A DNA stretch of 9,140 bases from Dethiobacter sp. (GTDB lineage: Bacteria; Bacillota; Dethiobacteria; DTU022). The notes below the pieces were generated by a model that had not been told where the DNA came from, searched no databases, and worked only from the letters and a program-made list of their open reading frames with translations. A program made the position numbers and the translations under genes. Where the stretch lies: contig JAGXSR010000126.1 in assembly GCA_018333405.1 (NCBI GenBank), positions 1-9,140 of the forward strand. The letters run 5' to 3'. Within the stretch, counting starts at the first letter, position 1, and each line of letters begins with the position of its first letter. This document shows positions 6,614 through 9,140 of the stretch, one piece after another.

Positions 6614-6639
6614 TTATCTATTGCCGGCAATAGATAAAA
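6612..6639. promoter_or_regulatory. Perfect 28-bp palindrome, probable operator
   Basis: The 14-base arm TTTTATCTATTGCC (6612-6625) is exactly mirrored by GGCAATAGATAAAA (6626-6639) with no interruption. It directly follows the repeat array and ends nine bases before a TATAAT box, covering the place where a -35 would lie. T-rich left and A-rich right flanks are the wrong way round for a terminator. A dimeric regulator site controlling the lipoprotein gene is the likeliest reading. Confidence 0.6.
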
Positions 6640-6648
6640 GGTATGCAA

Positions 6649-6654
6649 TATAAT
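6649..6654 (+). promoter_or_regulatory. Candidate -10 box for the lipoprotein gene
   Basis: A perfect TATAAT about 110 bases before the lipoprotein start. Sequences at 16-18-bp spacing (around 6625-6632, inside the palindrome) do not resemble TTGACA. If used, this promoter may depend on an activator. It overlaps the start of a possible 37-codon frame, and both cannot be used from the same transcript. Confidence 0.45.
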
Positions 6655-6766
6655 GAGAGAATTTTCTGTTATTATCGCGGCGTCTATGATGAGACAGCTG
6701 CAATTTGTAAACAGGGAACTAAATATCACCGCTGCTGGTCAAGCAGACGAGGAGGGAATAAAATGA
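6653..6766 (+). CDS. Possible 37-residue small ORF overlapping the lipoprotein start by ATGA
   Basis: The frame starts at ATG 6653 (MREFSVIIAASMM...), contains ordinary-looking codons and ends with EEGIK and a TGA at 6764-6766. That TGA overlaps the lipoprotein ATG (6763-6765) in an ATGA arrangement typical of translational coupling. A weak AAAAGG-type ribosome site precedes it. I do not recognise the product; it could be a leader peptide or a chance frame. If the TATAAT at 6649-6654 is the true -10, the first ATG would not be in the transcript. Confidence 0.25.
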   Translation: MREFSVIIAASMMRQLQFVNRELNITAAGQADEEGIK

Positions 6767-7689
6767 AAAGAATGATTGTGTTAAAAGGTTTGGCCGGGCT
6801 TGTGGCGGTTGCTTTATTTGCTCTTTTCCTTTCATCCTGCGCAACTTTGGATAAGGAGGGCCAAGAATTTCCGCCTATGGCCGGTGACGGGAATGACGAT
6901 AACCGAGATTTTGAGTTTGTGAGCCGGGATAAAGCTGAGCAGAATATCGCCGCAATTTCGCCGCCAACAGGCGCCGTCGGCTATAGCGATGTGCGGCACG
7001 TTATATTCAACGGATCAATGCACCTGACAGTCAAAGATGCCAAAGAGACAGTAGAAAATGTTCAGAGAATTGCAAAAGCGGCCGGGGGCATTATCAGCGG
7101 TTCCCATATTTATGAAATACGGGAAGGGCAGTACGGCGCCGATCTTACCTTGCGGATTCCGTCAGCGCAGTTTGAATCAATTATGGATCAGCTGCAACAG
7201 CTGGGCAAAGCAGCCTTCGTCAATACCGGTGAAACTGACGTCACCATGCAATATCTGGATTTGGAAGTAAGGATTAAAAATTTACAGGCCCAGGAAGAGC
7301 GTCTGCGGGAAATACTTAACATGGCCGACACTGTTGAAGATATCCTGAAGGTTGAAAGCGAACTGGGAAGGGTGCGCAGCGAAATTGAGGTGATGACTAC
7401 TCAGTTTTCCTATCTGCAGGACCATGTCAGTTTTTCTACCATCAACCTCGCGCTGCAAGAAGAGCATATTGCCACGCAAACTATTTCTCCGGCGCCTTTT
7501 GAAGATTTAGGTACGCGGATGAAAGAAGCGCTGGTGCGCAGCATTAACTTTGCCGCCGCAGCTTTGGCGGGCCTGTTGGTTTTCCTGACCGCCGCGCTGC
7601 CGCTGCTCTTATTTCTGGCGCTGGTTATTTTTATCGTCTGGCGTTTCGTAGTGATTCGGATGGCTAAAAGAAAACCGCCGGTTGCCTGA
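6763..7689 (+). CDS. DUF4349-domain lipoprotein
   Basis: The 308-residue product begins with a basic N-terminus and hydrophobic signal segment ending in a lipobox, LSSC, with Cys 26 as the lipidated residue. It is thus anchored on the outer face of the cytoplasmic membrane. After an acidic linker (about 30-60) comes a DUF4349 domain (about 76-298), with HLTVKDAKETVENVQRIA (87-104), GG at 108-109, the LRIPSAQFESIMDQL block (130-144), DVTMQYLDLEVRIKNL (159-174), a predicted coiled coil (about 168-218) with VESELGRVRSEIE, and STINLAL (225-231). It ends with a membrane helix (about 264-298) and a basic tail. The start at ATG 6763 is supported by GGAGG seven bases upstream and by the signal peptide; the frame extends to 6643 but that part has no signal sequence. 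The family's biochemical role is unknown. It sits behind the palindrome and array downstream of a two-component system, which may control it. Confidence 0.9.
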   Translation: MKRMIVLKGLAGLVAVALFALFLSSCATLDKEGQEFPPMAGDGNDDNRDFEFVSRDKAEQNIAAISPPTGAVGYSDVRHVIFNGSMHLTVKDAKETVENVQRIAKAAGGIISGSHIYEIREGQYGADLTLRIPSAQFESIMDQLQQLGKAAFVNTGETDVTMQYLDLEVRIKNLQAQEERLREILNMADTVEDILKVESELGRVRSEIEVMTTQFSYLQDHVSFSTINLALQEEHIATQTISPAPFEDLGTRMKEALVRSINFAAAALAGLLVFLTAALPLLLFLALVIFIVWRFVVIRMAKRKPPVA

Positions 7690-7708
7690 GGCAGACGGCT
7701 ACTGCGAG

Positions 7709-7731
7709 GGGCTGCCTTCCAAGAGCAGCCC
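7709..7731 (+). other. GC-rich hairpin downstream of the lipoprotein gene
   Basis: GGGCTGC (7709-7715) pairs with GCAGCCC (7725-7731) across a 9-base loop, 20 bases after the lipoprotein stop. No T-run follows, so it is more likely a 3' stabilising hairpin than an intrinsic terminator. Confidence 0.45.
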
Positions 7732-7820
7732 GGTGGGCATGAACGTCGGCTGAAGGAAAGGGCCAAACTTCAGGAGGTTTAACCGCAGTATGCCAGCTAA
7801 CCGGCTATTACGGTGGTATG

Positions 7821-7850
7821 GGGGGAACGGCGGTTAATCTACCGTCCCCC
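7821..7850 (+). terminator. Probable terminator hairpin after the lipoprotein gene
   Basis: GGGGGAACGG (7821-7830) pairs with CCGTCCCCC (7842-7850) with one bulged A and an 11-base loop. It is followed after a few bases by GTTTATTT, a modest T-rich tail. It lies between the lipoprotein gene and the convergent TrkA-C gene. The weak tail lowers confidence. Confidence 0.45.
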
Positions 7851-7900
7851 TGTCCCGTTTATTTGATCTGACCGGCCAGGCAAACTCGAGACTTTAAGGA

Positions 7901-8269
7901 TTACATGGCTTGCCCGGCATATTTTTTTATCTGCGCCTGGCGACCGTATATGAGCAATTTATCCCCGGGCACGATCATCTCGCTGCCGCGCGGAACATGG
8001 GTCATATGGCCGTTGCGCTCTATGGAAAGCACCAGGATTCCGCAGTCCTGCAACCTGGTTTCTTTAAGCGACCGGTTTGCCAAAGGAGCCAGTGGATCGG
8101 TCAAGGTAACCTCGGAAACGGTGTATTCTTCTAAGTTTAGTGATTCGTCTTCACATATCTGGCAAAAAGGCGGGCTTTTGATCAAGTTTTTTTCTAAATA
8201 AGCCATTTGCGCTGCAAACATTTTTCGCCGGTTCAGCCAAAAACAAAGCCCCATACTCCACTTGGCCAT
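7901..8269 (-). CDS. TrkA-C (RCK_C) domain protein, probably 5'-truncated
   Basis: The 122-residue frame carries an RCK_C/TrkA-C domain at about 49-115: TVSEVTLTDPLAPLANRSL, then LKETRLQDCGILVLSIER, then VPRGSEMIVPGDKLLIYGR. This domain binds small ligands in potassium transport regulators and is also found at the end of membrane proteins of about 220-240 residues. The first 45 residues (KWSMGLCFWLNRRKMF and onward) resemble the end of a membrane segment and linker rather than a normal protein start. The ATG at 8269 lacks a ribosome site, and an in-frame TAG lies four codons upstream. A transposase gene follows immediately on the upstream side. I infer that the N-terminal part was lost, possibly by insertion or rearrangement, but a small intact RCK_C protein cannot be excluded. 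Confidence 0.7.
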   Translation of the reverse strand: MAKWSMGLCFWLNRRKMFAAQMAYLEKNLIKSPPFCQICEDESLNLEEYTVSEVTLTDPLAPLANRSLKETRLQDCGILVLSIERNGHMTHVPRGSEMIVPGDKLLIYGRQAQIKKYAGQAM

Positions 8270-8300
8270 GCTTAAGTCAGCCTATTTGCAGCGATGTATG

Positions 8301-8313
8301 CCCAATTATTGGG
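8301..8313. repeat. 13-base palindrome between the TrkA-C fragment and the transposase
   Basis: CCCAATTATTGGG is symmetric about its central T. It lies in the 125-base gap between the two minus-strand genes, near where the left end of the insertion element should be. Whether it belongs to the element end is not determined, because the other end is outside the window. Confidence 0.35.
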
Positions 8314-8394
8314 AATATGCTTAAAAAAATGATGCACTTATCCCTTGGTGCGTTTATTCGTTTTTTAATTCAGTTGTCGCCTTTATTTTTATTG

Positions 8395-9140
8395 TCAGGC
8401 TGCCGCGACAAGACTTCTTATGTTTTTCCCCTGCTTTTCACGGATTCGGCCGACAGCCATCGCCAACATTACCGTAAGCGCCAGGGTGCAACGCAGCTCC
8501 ATCTTCTGCTTGCCTCGGATGAAATGCTTCTCAAAGCCATAAGCTTCGTCAAGACGGCTGTTTACTCGTTCTATTGCAGTACGCTTCTTGTAACAGTTCG
8601 CCCATTTATAGCTGGATCGCGCCAACGGGGTAAAGATCCGCCGGTCTTCTTCCAGGGGAATGCGCACTCCTCCGGTTACGCAGCATTGCTTCCTTCCCTT
8701 ACACTCACGACCGTAATGCAGAGCCGGACAGCGGTATTTCAAGGTTTCACGGTCTTTTTCAAATCCCCCAAAGGCCATCTCCAGACGTTTGTTCGTCTCG
8801 GGGCAATAGCAATAGACCGTGCCCCTGTAATCATAAACAATGTTATCCTTTCCCGTTAAAAGCCGTGTTTGGTCTCCACGCCACATATTGCGGATGTCAA
8901 TCACCGGTTTAACCTGATATTTATCCCATAGTTTCACTATTAATTTTGTGTCATCATACCCTTTGTCCCCTATAAAGAACTCACAGCGACCTATAATCTT
9001 TGGTTGTTGTTTGGCCATCCGGTCAACCAGCTTATGTCCTTCTTTTAGATCGCTGGCCGAGGCTTTTGTCACGGAAAAGTTTACAGGCAACTCATAGACA
9101 GCATCTACCACCAAGTGGAGCTTGTAACCAAACCAGGAAA
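8395..9140 (-). CDS. DDE transposase (IS4/IS5-like, DDE_Tnp_1 type), 5' end beyond the window
   Basis: A cut-and-paste transposase, of which the C-terminal 248 residues are visible. The frame is open to the right edge, reading SWFGYKLHLVVDAVYELP, so the first catalytic Asp (in VVDA, codon at 9103-9105) is present. The second is in FIGDKGYDD, and the catalytic Glu is in the YKKRTAIERVNSRL motif typical of DDE enzymes. Between the second Asp and Glu is a Cys-rich insertion (YCYC, RCPALHYGRECKG, CC) that may bind zinc. It ends in RSLVAAA before a TGA at 8395. No lesion is visible, so the gene may be functional. The start at 9114 suggested by the first TTG is not real, since conserved sequence continues upstream. 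The exact IS family and terminal inverted repeats cannot be assigned from this end alone. Confidence 0.88.
   Translation of the reverse strand, partial: SWFGYKLHLVVDAVYELPVNFSVTKASASDLKEGHKLVDRMAKQQPKIIGRCEFFIGDKGYDDTKLIVKLWDKYQVKPVIDIRNMWRGDQTRLLTGKDNIVYDYRGTVYCYCPETNKRLEMAFGGFEKDRETLKYRCPALHYGRECKGRKQCCVTGGVRIPLEEDRRIFTPLARSSYKWANCYKKRTAIERVNSRLDEAYGFEKHFIRGKQKMELRCTLALTVMLAMAVGRIREKQGKNIRSLVAAA

Noticed and set aside
6643..6762. 40-residue N-terminal extension of the lipoprotein
   Set aside because: It would bury the signal peptide and lipobox; ATG 6763 has a well-placed GGAGG.
8317..8859. Plus-strand 180-codon ORF with a hydrophobic start
   Set aside because: It is antisense to the transposase, which carries conserved DDE motifs; the apparent signal-like start falls in the AT-rich gap by chance.

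Overview
The window looks like chromosomal DNA of an anaerobic, moderate-GC Firmicute, probably a clostridial or Peptococcaceae-like lineage. This is inferred from a GlpP-type glycerol antiterminator, a trimethylamine-methyltransferase (MttB) family remnant, frequent TTG starts behind strong GGAGG-type ribosome sites, and an OmpR/HisKA pair with single-nucleotide gene spacing. No species is assigned.

Left part, minus strand (1-2236): the 5' 825 bases of a glycerol kinase gene (glpK, running off the left edge) lie downstream of glpP. A good sigma-A-type promoter overlaps the end of glpP, and an intrinsic terminator sits in the leader before glpK. This is the expected layout for GlpP antitermination in response to glycerol-3-phosphate. 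Upstream of glpP are the frameshifted remains of the C-terminal end of an MttB-family methyltransferase.

Middle, plus strand (2413-5981): a membrane-anchored family 2 glycosyltransferase is followed by its own promoter region and a two-gene operon. The operon encodes an OmpR-family response regulator and a membrane HAMP/HisKA/HATPase sensor kinase. An 8-bp perfect inverted repeat brackets the -10 of the operon promoter.

The 780 bases from 5982 to 6762 lack a convincing long gene but are highly structured. They hold a hairpin with a T-run oriented to stop minus-strand transcription, an AT-rich segment, and about 410 bases made of some 40 degenerate units of about 10-11 bp (consensus near [A/C]GGTCTGTTA). 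A perfect 28-bp palindrome follows, abutting a TATAAT box. Downstream is a DUF4349 lipoprotein (6763-7689). The helically phased array beside a two-component system is the most unusual feature here; that the response regulator or another tandem-binding protein uses it is only a hypothesis.

Right part (7690-9140): two GC-rich hairpins, then on the minus strand a probably 5'-truncated TrkA-C (RCK_C) domain gene, and the 3' part of a DDE transposase gene running off the right edge. The latter two suggest an insertion event that may have removed the start of the TrkA-C gene.
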